Shown here: in pieces, positions 53,534-63,500 of the stretch
How the letters are laid out: every line of letters starts with the position of its first letter
How positions within the stretch are numbered: position 1 is the first letter of the stretch
DNA from: CAZICM01 sp964537685
GTDB taxonomy: Bacteria; Myxococcota_A; Polyangia; Polyangiales; Polyangiaceae
Length of the DNA: 64,000 bases
Assembly: GCA_964537685.1 (NCBI GenBank)
Contig: CAZICM010000014.1
Location: 124,001-188,000, forward strand
Direction of reading: 5' to 3'
Notes under the pieces: generated by a model
What the model was told of the DNA's origin: nothing
The model's input: the letters and a program-made list of their open reading frames with translations, nothing else
The model's database searches: none
Program-made: the position numbers and the translations under genes

Positions 53534-54859
53534 ATGCCATCCGTACCTCCCCGCAACAAAGCTGCTCTCCCTCCGAATTGGGATTTGGAGGATGAGGGCG
53601 TTGGTGCGACACGCGAAGTGGAGACGGACGAACTCTTCGCCCTGAGCGGCTTTCTGGATGAGCCTGGGCCTCCTGTGGCTGCACCTATTCCTGCGGCGCC
53701 TCCGACCACCCGTTCTGTGCAGTTGCAGCTCGAGCTGGAAGAGACCGAGCCCGCTCCGCTGCCCACGTCCACGGTGCGGCCGGAAGTTTCCCAAGCCGAC
53801 TACGTAAAAAACATGATGCGCATGGCGCCTCCCTCGTCGGTGGACAGGGAGCTCGCGGGCTACTCAGCCAGCCTAGAAGAAGGCTTTGACTTGCTCACGC
53901 CATGGCCGGCCAGCGTAGCGCCCGAGGCCGATCCGGAGGCGCTTGACTACGCAGCAGCCGAGCTTCGCTCGCTTGGACAGCCCATGATGCCCCGGAATGT
54001 CGAGGATCTTGGCGCCAAGGGGACAGGCTTGGGAGAAGTCGATCTCTCTGAAATCGTGCCCGAGCTGAACCTGCCTGCCGAGACGCGCCGGAGGATCTCG
54101 CCGCTGCACGGCACAGACGCGGAAATGGACGAGCTCGATCAAATGCTCATCCACGAGGCGACCCAAGCCCGCCGCCGAAAAACCGAACTCCCTCCGCCCC
54201 AGCCCCGCGATACGCGCACCGATCTCAGCATTCCCGAAATCACGGTTCAAGAGGCCGAGGCCGAGGCCGATCTGCTCTTTGACGAACCGAGCTTTCAGCC
54301 GCCCAGCGAAGCGGGTTTAGAGCGGGCCCTCTCCCTCTTGGACATGCCCGCGCTGGGTTCAGAAATAGAGACGGCTCCCGACACCGTTCAAGACTTGGGA
54401 GCGGTGCGCGACGCGCTGGCGGCCCGCAAGGAAAGCACTCTGCCGACGCGCCTCGACAATGTGCGATCCCGCTTTGAAGCAGGCGATTTCAGAACCACGC
54501 TCATTCTCGCCGAGGCGATACTGGATGAAGATCCCACGCATCTGCCGGCCAAGTGTTACGCCGACGCATGCAAGGCACTTCTGCTTCAGATGTATTTCGG
54601 CCGTATCGGCGACAAAAACGGCGTACCTCGCGTCGTCATGACACCCGGCCAAATCAAGGAGCTTCTCTTTGACAACCGGGCAGGCTTCATCTTGTCGTGC
54701 ATCGACGGCGTCAGCACAGTTGACGAGGTGCTCGACATGAGCGGCATGGAGCCTCTCGATGCGCTTCGCATACTGTACGAATTGCTTCAGGCGGGCGCGA
54801 TCGAAGTCGCATCTCCGTCGTTAAGGGCCGGACGCAATAGCCGCGGATCGCGCCATTGA
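53534..54859 (+). CDS. Unknown protein sharing the J-protein's helical domain
   Basis: 441 residues, acidic, Pro/Glu-rich and low-complexity for the first 300. Around 310-350 a TPR-like pair is seen ('RFEAGDFRTTLILAEAILDE'). Residues 370-425 ('GFILSCIDGVSTVDEVLDMS', 'ALRILYELLQAGAIEV') match the N-terminal domain of the J protein at 20-64 in layout: hydrophobic-x-S-x-IDG-x-S, then ALxxLxxLxxxGAIE. No signal peptide. Follows dnaK by 26 bases. Possibly an adaptor linking the chaperones to clients. Confidence 0.65.
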   Translation: MPSVPPRNKAALPPNWDLEDEGVGATREVETDELFALSGFLDEPGPPVAAPIPAAPPTTRSVQLQLELEETEPAPLPTSTVRPEVSQADYVKNMMRMAPPSSVDRELAGYSASLEEGFDLLTPWPASVAPEADPEALDYAAAELRSLGQPMMPRNVEDLGAKGTGLGEVDLSEIVPELNLPAETRRRISPLHGTDAEMDELDQMLIHEATQARRRKTELPPPQPRDTRTDLSIPEITVQEAEAEADLLFDEPSFQPPSEAGLERALSLLDMPALGSEIETAPDTVQDLGAVRDALAARKESTLPTRLDNVRSRFEAGDFRTTLILAEAILDEDPTHLPAKCYADACKALLLQMYFGRIGDKNGVPRVVMTPGQIKELLFDNRAGFILSCIDGVSTVDEVLDMSGMEPLDALRILYELLQAGAIEVASPSLRAGRNSRGSRH

Positions 54860-56760
54860 AGCGGGCCGGCGAATCCGCCCTCGGCCTTTCATTCGCGTTT
54901 GCGGCTCTTGCACTGAGTCAGGCGCTCACGTCTTGCTTTGCGGAAAATGCGGTACACGCAAGCCCGCCGCAACCTTCCGCTCCATTGCCCGCCGCCGCTG
55001 AAGACCCCGTTCAGTACGACCTCAAGGCCACCCTCGATCCAGATCGCCACACCGTACAAGGCGAAGGAACGATCACATGGCGCAACACATCCCGTGAGCC
55101 ACAGAGCGAGCTCTACGTGCACCTGTACATGAACGCCTTCAAAAGCGATCGCACCGTATACGCCCGCCGCGGGACAGGCGATCTGCGCTGGAGCGCACCT
55201 ATTGGCACATCGGGCTCCATCGACATCGAACGCTTCTTCATCCGCGAAATGGGAGAAGAGCTTTGGCCGAAAGACGCAACAACACCGGGCGATCCCGACG
55301 ATCAGACCGATATCCGCGTGCCTCTTTCCCGCGCTGTCCAGCCCGGCGAACGCATCACCATCGATATCCGCTTCACAACGACACTACCCTGGCTATCGCT
55401 GCGCACGGGCTACGCCCACCGCTTCTTCATGGTCGCGCAATGGTTTCCCAAGCTCGCGCTTCTATTGCCCGAAGGCCGCTTTGAACACTTTCCCTTTCAC
55501 CGTTACTCGGAATTTTATGCCGATTTCGGCTCCTACAAAGTCGCCATCGATCTACCCCAGCGCTTCGTAGTTGGAGCTGTTGGCCGCAAAACGGGTGAGA
55601 CTCAACGCGGCGATCGAACTCTCCACACCTTTGAAGAACAGCGCATTGTCGACTTTGCATTCACAGCCTGGGAAGACTTCGCCGAAAAAACAATGGTCAC
55701 GCTCGAAGGCATTTCCATTCGCTGCCTCTTTCCCAAAGGTCTCGAAGGCAGCGCGCAAATCGAACTTGAAACAGCGCGCTTTGGACTCGACTACTTTGCC
55801 CGCGCCTACGGCGCATATCCCTACAAAACCCTTACGATCGTCCATCCTCCCGAATGGGCTCCCGCAGCGGGCGGAATGGAATACCCAACCCTCATCACGA
55901 CAGGCGGTAACTGGTATCTCCCCTGGACAGGAGGCCGTTTTCTCGAGTCCGTCACCCTTCATGAGCTTGCCCATCAATGGTTTTACGGCATCGTCGCGAC
56001 CAACGAACACCTCCATCCATTTCTCGACGAGGGCCTGAGCACTTTCGCCGAAATCGACGCGCTCGAAGCCCGTTATCCGAACGCATCCGCATCGATTTCC
56101 CTGCGCAACACCTCCCTCAGCCTCGCCGCCGTTCACCGCTACCGCGCGACGGACGCTCCCCGCACAGCTCCCATAGCCCGCCCCGCATCCGCCTTCGAAG
56201 ACGCCCAGAGCTACGCAGCCCTCGCCTATTCGCGCACGGCCATCCTCCTTTTATCCATCGGAGGCGCATACGGCATGGATTCTATGCGCCGCGCCCTCGG
56301 CACCTACGCCCGCCTCCATCGCTTCGCCCATCCAGGCCCCGCCGATCTCGAGCGCACGCTTGCCAGCGAACTCGGCCCGCCCGCCGCCAAAGCCCTTCAT
56401 GCCGGAATCTATGAAAACGGATGGGTTGACTATTTAGCTGAATTTATTTCTTCAACAAACAATGGCTCTGCACGCATTATTCGTAATGGCACGATCGAAT
56501 TGCCCGTAGATATTCACCTTATCGGACAAGACGGCCAAATCACCCGGGTCCGGTGGGACGCGAGCACACCCAGCATCGACATCCCCTATCCCGGCCCAAC
56601 GCCCCTGCAGCACATCGTTGTCGACCCCGAGAGGCGCATCCTGCTCGACGACAACCTGCTGAACAACGCCGCATCCCGTTCGCCCCAAGCCCTATCGCCG
56701 GCTGTTTTAGAACGATTCACCTTTGCGGCAGAACTCTTGATGCACTTGATCTCTCCATGA
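54856..56760 (+). CDS. M1-family zinc aminopeptidase-like lipoprotein
   Basis: 634 residues from TTG 54856, overlapping the previous stop. N-terminal signal sequence with lipobox-like 'ALTSC' (Cys27). A beta domain (residues 50-220), then the gluzincin core: the 'GGMEYPTLI' exopeptidase loop, zinc ligands in 'HELAHQW' (His369, Glu370, His373), and Glu392 in 'FLDEGLSTFAE'. All M1 catalytic residues are present. Probably a peptidase outside the cytoplasm that trims misfolded proteins (inferred from neighbours). The stop overlaps the next start. Confidence 0.88.
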   Translation: MKRAGESALGLSFAFAALALSQALTSCFAENAVHASPPQPSAPLPAAAEDPVQYDLKATLDPDRHTVQGEGTITWRNTSREPQSELYVHLYMNAFKSDRTVYARRGTGDLRWSAPIGTSGSIDIERFFIREMGEELWPKDATTPGDPDDQTDIRVPLSRAVQPGERITIDIRFTTTLPWLSLRTGYAHRFFMVAQWFPKLALLLPEGRFEHFPFHRYSEFYADFGSYKVAIDLPQRFVVGAVGRKTGETQRGDRTLHTFEEQRIVDFAFTAWEDFAEKTMVTLEGISIRCLFPKGLEGSAQIELETARFGLDYFARAYGAYPYKTLTIVHPPEWAPAAGGMEYPTLITTGGNWYLPWTGGRFLESVTLHELAHQWFYGIVATNEHLHPFLDEGLSTFAEIDALEARYPNASASISLRNTSLSLAAVHRYRATDAPRTAPIARPASAFEDAQSYAALAYSRTAILLLSIGGAYGMDSMRRALGTYARLHRFAHPGPADLERTLASELGPPAAKALHAGIYENGWVDYLAEFISSTNNGSARIIRNGTIELPVDIHLIGQDGQITRVRWDASTPSIDIPYPGPTPLQHIVVDPERRILLDDNLLNNAASRSPQALSPAVLERFTFAAELLMHLISP

Positions 56761-57638
56761 ACGACAGCGGCTCTAAGCTTGACGACTGGGGCTTATCGTC
56801 CCTTCGCGGCGAGCCGCCGAACCTCACCCGCCGCCTCAAGTGGATAGCGCTCCTCTACGCTCACCGCGCCCTTGCCGCATCGATCCTCGCCCTGCCGCCT
56901 TCGCTGTGGATCTCCGGCCACCTCTCCGCCTTCCCCAATCCCGCAGGTCAACTCATCCAGCCCGGCGCGCTCCTATGGGCCGACCTCTACCGCCTCATGC
57001 GAAGCCTCATCACCGCATACATCCTACAAAGCTCACTCGCCGCCATCCTCCTCGCCCTGCTTGGCCTCTTTCCCTTCGCCTGCCTCATCACCTCCTTCAT
57101 TCAACAGCGCCCGCTTCCCCTCCGCACCGTCCTCACCCGCGCCACATCCTCGATACCCACGCTCACGCTCCTCTGGGGCACCGCACTTCTCCTTCAAACC
57201 TCCCTGTGCGGCCTCGTGCTCCTCATCGGCGAACAAGTCCTCTCCCTATTCACAATCACCTACAAAACAGCCGATCAACTGCGCATTGCACTCATCGTCG
57301 CAGCCCTCCTCGCCCACAGCGCCATCTCGGTCATCCACGACCTCGCCCGCATCTTTGCCATCGCCGACGCCCATGGCTTCTACACATCGGCATCGCGCGC
57401 CATCGCCGCCTTCCAACGAAACCCCGCCCCCCTATTCTGGGCCTACACCTACCGAGCCCTCTTATCGTTCATTCTTCTACTTTCGGCCGCGCTCATCACA
57501 TGGCCACAGCCTGAACAAAGCCCGCATCGCACCATCATCGCGGCCCTCGTCACCCAGAGCGCCGTCTTCTTTGCCGTACTCATCCGAGCCTCATGGCTGA
57601 GCCGCGCCGCGGCCTACCTCAGCCGCCAAAGCCGCTGA
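56757..57638 (+). CDS. Polytopic membrane protein of unknown function
   Basis: 293 residues from ATG 56757 (ATGA overlap with the peptidase stop), about five or six hydrophobic helices ('LAAILLALLGLFPFACLITS', 'LIVAALLAHSAISVIHDLAR', 'FILLLSAALITWP'). C-ending codons dominate, more so than in the rest of the cluster. No family recognised; the layout resembles the DUF4013/YihY-type small membrane proteins only loosely. It ends the same-strand cluster before tRNA-Phe. Confidence 0.65.
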   Translation: MNDSGSKLDDWGLSSLRGEPPNLTRRLKWIALLYAHRALAASILALPPSLWISGHLSAFPNPAGQLIQPGALLWADLYRLMRSLITAYILQSSLAAILLALLGLFPFACLITSFIQQRPLPLRTVLTRATSSIPTLTLLWGTALLLQTSLCGLVLLIGEQVLSLFTITYKTADQLRIALIVAALLAHSAISVIHDLARIFAIADAHGFYTSASRAIAAFQRNPAPLFWAYTYRALLSFILLLSAALITWPQPEQSPHRTIIAALVTQSAVFFAVLIRASWLSRAAAYLSRQSR

Positions 57639-57828
57639 AAACAGCCATCCAACACATCGGCATCACACACATATTGCGTGGCCGGCCCATTTGCGATTAT
57701 GGTGCGCCGCACGTTGACAAGACATCGGGCTCTTCGGACAACACACCGGAAGGCTCAAGCTTCTCAACCTGAAATCTTTGCGCTGACGGCCTTCAGCAAA
57801 TCGCACCGATCGCCGTCCCACAAAGATC

Positions 57829-57901
<73 letters not shown>

Positions 57902-57986
57902 CAAAGCCATACGCTTCCACGGCGGAGCAACGCGCAAACGCCCCGTGGATTCATTTCACGCAAGCATTCATGCCAGGCGTCAAAGC

Positions 57987-58544
57987 ATGGGAGAAGCCGC
58001 GAAACGCATTGCAACCTACGCGGACATCGAAGCGCTGCCGCCGAATGTTGTCGGCGAAATCATTGACGGCGAACTTCACACCATGCCTCGGCCTGCACCC
58101 CAGCATGCGGTGGCCTGCACGAATCTCTCTACGTGGTCAAATGCGCGCTTTGGCTTTGGCGACGGTGGACCAGGCGGCTGGCGGATCATTGTGGAGCCGG
58201 AACTCCATCTGGGAGCCGACATCCTCGTTCCTGACATCGCTGGATGGCGGCGCGCACGCATGCAAGAACTTCCGCGTGAACCCTACATAAGCGTGGTTCC
58301 TGATTGGATTTGCGAGGTTATAAGTCCGTCGACCCAGCGCCACGACCGCGTGCGAAAAATGACTCGGTACGCCCACCACACCGTGCCGTATGCATGGCTT
58401 CTCGACCCTGAAGCGAGGCTGCTTGAGGTATTTCAGCTCGCCGGCGCCATTTGGATGCGGATTGCAGTGCATGAAGAAAACGATGTTGTGCGCGCCGCAC
58501 CTTTTGAGGATGTGGAGCTGCATCTTGGCTTGCTCTGGCCCTAA
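57987..58544 (+). CDS. Uma2-family (DUF820) protein
   Basis: 185 residues from ATG 57987. 'YADIEALPPNVVGEIIDGEL' near 10, 'GWRIIVEPELHLGADILVPD' near 70, 'PDWICEVISPSTQRHDRVRK' near 107, 'YAWLLDP'. The pattern closely resembles the protein encoded at 5511-6089 and lacks the coiled-coil tail of the 309-residue paralogue. It begins about 85 bases after the tRNA, a position sometimes used by acquired genes, but I see no integrase or repeated tRNA end. Role of the family is unsettled. Confidence 0.85.
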   Translation: MGEAAKRIATYADIEALPPNVVGEIIDGELHTMPRPAPQHAVACTNLSTWSNARFGFGDGGPGGWRIIVEPELHLGADILVPDIAGWRRARMQELPREPYISVVPDWICEVISPSTQRHDRVRKMTRYAHHTVPYAWLLDPEARLLEVFQLAGAIWMRIAVHEENDVVRAAPFEDVELHLGLLWP

Positions 58545-58559
58545 GGGACGGCTTCGCCT

Positions 58560-59207
58560 CTAAGGGATTCCCAGCATTTTGTGCGTCTGCACGCTCAGCC
58601 TCCAGCGCGGATGCGAAAGACAATACTGCACACAAAGCCGTGTATTTTTGGCCTTTAACAGCCCATCCATCGGCTGCAAAAAAAATCGCTCGAACGCCAA
58701 ATGCTCAAACAAATGCGGCTCCGCCCCCTCCTGCGGAAACACCAGCTTCAGCTCATGACCCGCCTTCACCACAAGCTCGCTATTCGCCTTCGGACTGATG
58801 CACAGCCAATCAATTCCCTTCGGAGGCAAAACTGTCCCATTGGATTCCACGGCAATCTCAAAAAAATGCCCATGCAGCGCCTCAATCAAAGCCTCATCCA
58901 ATTGAAGCAAAGGCTCCCCGCCCGTCATCACCACAAAGGGCCTAATCTTTTTATCTAAATTTAATTGAAATGAAGGCCAATGCGATAAAATTTCCCTCGC
59001 AAGCTCCTCGGCCGAATGAAATTTCCCGCCGCCTGGACCGTTTGTGCCGACGAAATCGGTATCGCAGAACCTACAAATCGCCTGATTTCTGTCTTCTTCG
59101 CGGCCCGACCACAAATTGCAGCCCGCAAAGCGGCAAAAAACAGCCGGCCTTCCTGCCTGCGCCCCCTCGCCCTGCAGCGTAAAAAAAATCTCTTTAACGG
59201 CGTACAT
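58560..59207 (-). CDS. queE: 7-carboxy-7-deazaguanine synthase
   Basis: 215 residues. Radical-SAM cluster in the CX14CX2C form: Cys30, Cys45, Cys48 ('CNLWSGREEDRNQAICRFCD'). Other family segments: 'YAVKEIFFTLQGEG' at the start, 'VVMTGGEPLLQLDE', 'EIAVESNGT', 'DWLCISPKA'. It converts 6-carboxytetrahydropterin to CDG for queuosine/archaeosine-type tRNA or deazapurine DNA modification. No queC, queD or DNA-modification genes in view. Confidence 0.94.
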   Translation of the reverse strand: MYAVKEIFFTLQGEGAQAGRPAVFCRFAGCNLWSGREEDRNQAICRFCDTDFVGTNGPGGGKFHSAEELAREILSHWPSFQLNLDKKIRPFVVMTGGEPLLQLDEALIEALHGHFFEIAVESNGTVLPPKGIDWLCISPKANSELVVKAGHELKLVFPQEGAEPHLFEHLAFERFFLQPMDGLLKAKNTRLCVQYCLSHPRWRLSVQTHKMLGIP

Positions 59208-59688
59208 CGTGATGCCCGTTCAACAATGAAAGACGCGGCTTGCAAGGGCGCGCGCAGTGTAGGGGAATATCAAAAAAAATAAAGCAAAAAGAACCGCAGT
59301 CCATATAAATTTACGAGCCTCCCGCGATCGGCGCCTACTGTAATTGTCCTTGCGTTTCTAGGTATCTTCCCTTGAGCCCAAGCAAACGCAGTTTCATTGA
59401 TAGATCGAGGATGGTGGAGTGATGGCGAAATAGAATTAAGCGGATAACTCCTTATGGAACGTGAATTGCGAAGGAGATAGGGGGGTATCGTTGGGGGTAG
59501 AGGAAACCCATCTTATGGGAGCTTGTATGGAGGAGGCCCACATGATTTTCAAGAGAGAGGTCATGCGGAGTGCGTTCATGATTTCAGCGAGTTTGTAGTG
59601 CACTGGAATCATCTTCAAGAGGGACGGAATACATGCACGCAGTTCAGCATTCATTGCAGCACCGTTGTCAGTAACAAGGAGCCGACAG
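59208..59688. other. 481-base spacer between queE and ALVPN-repeat lipoprotein
   Basis: No supported gene. Short open frames on both strands (59523-59765 plus, 59436-59699 minus) have no domain, no ribosome site and unlikely composition. The stretch is AT-richer than its flanks. AGGAG at 59676-59680 serves the lipoprotein ATG at 59689. No clear terminator or box is seen. Confidence 0.5.
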
Positions 59689-60504
59689 ATGAAACGCACA
59701 GGGATAGCTTGTTTAATATCGTCAATGTTTGGAATGGGATGCGCGGTGGGAGCACCGGGTGGTGACGAGGCGATTGGCGTGGCCGAAGATGCCTATGTTG
59801 CACAGAATGCTTTGGTACCTAATGCGCTTGTGCCTAATGCGCTTGTTCCAAACGCATTGGTACCCAATGCACTTGTGCCGAATGCGCTCACATTTACATC
59901 GCTATCCCAGGCGTCCCAGACTGCAATCACAGATCCGGGACCTGCGGGAGATCTATCGAGGAGCTTCCTGAAGTATGCTGTCTCGTGCGCATTTGCTCCC
60001 AACCAATCCTTTAGCTTTTCATGGACCGGATCGGATCAGAGCCAACACTCTGAAAATTATGAGGGCGAACTGGGCCTTGCCACGGGATGGGAAGACGGAC
60101 CCCTGAGCGACACGGAAAAAGCCTGGGTATCTGCATGCTTAGCTTCGCGGGCGAACTACTATGGAGTATCGGTCACCATTTCAATGCGGGGTCCGCATAG
60201 CAATCTCTCCGCTGGATTGACCGAGCAACTCGCCTATCCCACCCGCGAAGGTGCCTTTTGGGGCAATCTATTCGCGTCGACGCCTGCTCTCTACGCATGC
60301 CACATTGGTTCCAATATAGACTTCTCTAGGTCTCGAATGCGGGACTGCGCGGCGGGACACCTCGAAGATGAGGTAATCACGCCATGCGGTATGATCCAAA
60401 TTGTGGGCGATTGCCGCGATGTTTGTGATACCAATCTCCTTGGAATTGGCGCATACCCCTCCTGTGGAAGCAATCCACAGGCCATAACGACATATCTTCA
60501 GTAG
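59689..60504 (+). CDS. Lipoprotein with five ALVPN repeats
   Basis: 271 residues from ATG 59689, with AGGAG 8 bases upstream. Lipobox 'FGMGC' (Cys18), a short acidic linker, then five tandem ALVPN units (41-65) next to the lipid anchor. The mature domain (about 75-271) has several Cys residues ('CAFAPNQSFSF', 'CHIGS', 'CDTNLLGIGAYPSC') and looks like an extracellular beta domain. No family recognised. I recall similar NALxPN repeats in other myxobacterial proteins, from memory only. The repeat may act as a stalk holding the domain away from the membrane. Confidence 0.75.
   Translation: MKRTGIACLISSMFGMGCAVGAPGGDEAIGVAEDAYVAQNALVPNALVPNALVPNALVPNALVPNALTFTSLSQASQTAITDPGPAGDLSRSFLKYAVSCAFAPNQSFSFSWTGSDQSQHSENYEGELGLATGWEDGPLSDTEKAWVSACLASRANYYGVSVTISMRGPHSNLSAGLTEQLAYPTREGAFWGNLFASTPALYACHIGSNIDFSRSRMRDCAAGHLEDEVITPCGMIQIVGDCRDVCDTNLLGIGAYPSCGSNPQAITTYLQ
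59809..59883 (+). repeat. Five 15-bp coding repeats (ALVPN)
   Basis: Five consecutive 15-base units, no two identical in DNA: gctttggtacctaat, gcgcttgtgcctaat, gcgcttgttccaaac, gcattggtacccaat, gcacttgtgccgaat. Every difference is synonymous, so all encode ALVPN. Protein-level selection, not recent slippage, best explains this. Confidence 0.9.
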
Positions 60505-63500
60505 CTATATCTCTTTATCGCGATATTGCTTAGACAGCGCAAAAATTCTGGCGTTTTCCTCGATATTTTCAAGAAAAACTTGTCTCCACTCCATCTTTTT
60601 TATCAGGCTCGCCTGTTTAACAAGCTGTTTTTCAGCTTCGAAGATAACCTCTTTTGCCTTATCCAATTGATTGCAAGCGTTTAAGGCTTCCGCATACTTC
60701 AGCCGGATTAGTCCCTGGCCTTCTTCCACATGCTCACAGGCTTCGAAGGCACGGGCGGCGATTTCCAAAGCGTGAATTCGATCTCCTTTATCCAGCAAGA
60801 TTCCAGACAGCACAGAGAGCGCGACTGGCAAGAGTGTTGGCACATCATTCAAGGAGGCAATGGCCTTTTCAGCAATCATTTCAGCCTCATGCACTTTTCC
60901 TGAGCGCTGATATACGCGGGCCAGATAGGTTAGGGCCGCCCCTTCAAGGCGAGGTACACCTTGTAAGCGATGCTCTCGGATGGCTTTGCTCAGGGATATC
61001 GTGGCCTGGTCCGCCTGGCCCAAATACATATATGATTTTCCCAAATGCATTTCGGCAGCGACTTCGAGATGTTTAAGCCCAAGATGAAGTGCACCCCGTT
61101 TCTGATCTTCCATAAGAATAATAGTTTCACTAAATAATCCCAGTTCGCTATAGACGTGACCCAAATTGAGTCTCATGTGGCACGCGCTTCGCACATCGCC
61201 GCATTGCTCAAACCTTTCAGCGGCATCCTTCAAATACTCCCCGCAGGCACTCGTATCCCCCGTCACATACCCCTCCCGAAACCCCTTCACCATCAAAATG
61301 GCCGCCTTCGCCGGTACATTTTCATCAAATTGATACTCAACCTTTTCAATTTCAATAAATAACTCCTCGCCCCGGGCGTGCTGAGCACTCGCATACAATT
61401 GAATGGCAGCCCAAACCGATGCTCCTAACTGCGCCGTTCCAATTCGATCGCTTTGATTCCACAATTCTTTCAGCGTATCCGCCATGGCAAACAGACGCTC
61501 CTGGCTTTGAGGATCCACCATCGATGCCAACGCCTCCCGCGCCGCCTCAAACCACGCCTCGCTCGCCTTTGGAAATAGCTCCAGCGCCTTCTGCGCAAGC
61601 TTCGCCGCATCCACAAAATTCCCCGCCCACCTCTCCGACTCCGCCTGCGTCAAATACTGCTGCCCTAACAGCTCCCCTTCCGCTCCCATTTCAATCGATT
61701 TGTTTGCGCGGGCTATCGCGCCTTTTAAATCATTGCCCTGCAGCGCCTGCCTCCCCGCCTCCCCATACCAATACGCCGCCTGTTTCCGCTCGCCGCTCCG
61801 ATCGAAATGCTCCGCAAGCGTCATCGCGTCCGTTTCGCCCGAACGCTCCAGCCACTCGCCCGCCAAACGATGCCCAAGCTGCCTGTCCTCAGCCGTCAGC
61901 ATCTCATAGGCCGCATCCCGGATCAGCGCGTGCCTAAACACATATTCCGTCTCACCCAAATACTTCGCCGGCGTGCGCTGAGAAATCCATTCGTTCTTCT
62001 CGAGCATCTCCATGAAGTCGTCGATGCGCCGCGTATGCGCGTCCAGCCCCACCATCGCAAGCACCGCGCCCCGCCAAAACGTCGCCCCAAAAATACTTCC
62101 CGCCCGCAGTATGCGCCGCGTATCCGGGTCCAGCGCGACCAGCCTCGCCGCCATGATGCCCAGCACCGTGTCGGGCACATTGTCGCCCCGCCCATCGGCC
62201 GTCGCACGCATCAATTCTTCTAGAAAAAAAGCGTTTCCATTCGCTCGCTCGATCAGCGCCCGCTTAGCGTCCTCCGAAATCGACGCCCCCAAAACCTCAT
62301 TCACCAACTCCGTGCATGCCTCCTTGGGCAAAGGCTCCAGCGTCAGCTTCTCGAGCTTGTGCTCCTGCCAAATCGCAGGAAACTCTTCCGTCACCTCGGG
62401 CCGCCCAAGCGCCAGCACAAACAGCGCTTTGTCCGAAAAAAGCCGAAGCGATGCATCTATCGTGTCCACCGTCGGCACATCGCCCCAGTGCAAATCCTCC
62501 AGCACCAAAAGCACCGTATGCGCCTTGCATTCGGCCTCCAAAAAGTCGAGCCACGCGCGCCGGATCTGATCGCCCATCAGCATCGAATCCTGCCTCGCCG
62601 ATTCAAGCTGCATATCGCTCTTCTGCGAAAACGGCGCTCCCACGAGCTCCGCCAAGAACATCGTCACACGCTCCTGCTTTGCGCTCTCCACATGGCGCGA
62701 AACACGCATCGACAGCTTCGCCTGCGTCGCCTCCGCGGGCTCGCCCACCACCAGCGAGGCAGCCCTCACCACAAACTGCACAAGCAATCCAAATGCCGCT
62801 TTTTGCCGCATCGGATCGCCCCTCGCGATCCAGATCTCCGTGTCCCGGTGAGCGCGCGCGACATCCTGCAAAAACTCGTCCCGCAGGCGTGACTTGCCAA
62901 ATCCGGGACCCGCCATCATCAGCATCGCCTTGGCCATTCTCGCGGATGCACATGCATCGAAGGCGTCGTGCAGCACACCCAGCTCTTGATTCCGGCCGAC
63001 ACAGGGCGTGACTCTACCCATAAACAGCCGCTGCTCTGAAACGCTTGCTTTCTCGCCTTCCAAGCGCAGCATCGATCCGCTGGCCGACAGCGTAAAACGC
63101 TCGCTCAGCAAAGATGCGGTCATCCCATCGACGACCACACACTTCGCCGGTGCTTCTTTCATGCTCTGCGCCAGCACCGCGGCCGCGCGATCGATCACTT
63201 GCCCAACAGGCACCGCGCCTTTGAACACTTCCCACGCCGTCACCAGCGCCACGCGCGCCTCGGGCACCAGCGCATGCATTTCAAGTGCGAGATTCGCCGC
63301 TGAAATAGCTCCTTCCGACGGGGATAGCGCTCCTGAAAGAGCAGCCGCCATCGAACCATCGCGCAAAACTTCCAGAAGCGCTCCATGCGCCGCGGCGATT
63401 TGCCGAAGCTCCTTCAGCGGCCTCGCCAGCGTAGGCTGAGCATCCAGTGTCCTGTCCGCATCCATCGACACATGCGCCAGCGAATGCTCGGCATCTCCAG

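Noticed and set aside
57902..58544. Mobile-element insertion at tRNA-Phe carrying the Uma2 gene
   Set aside because: No integrase, no repeat of the tRNA 3' end seen; Uma2 genes are simply frequent in this window.
59436..59765. Short open frames on both strands in the queE/lipoprotein spacer
   Set aside because: No domain, no ribosome site, odd composition.
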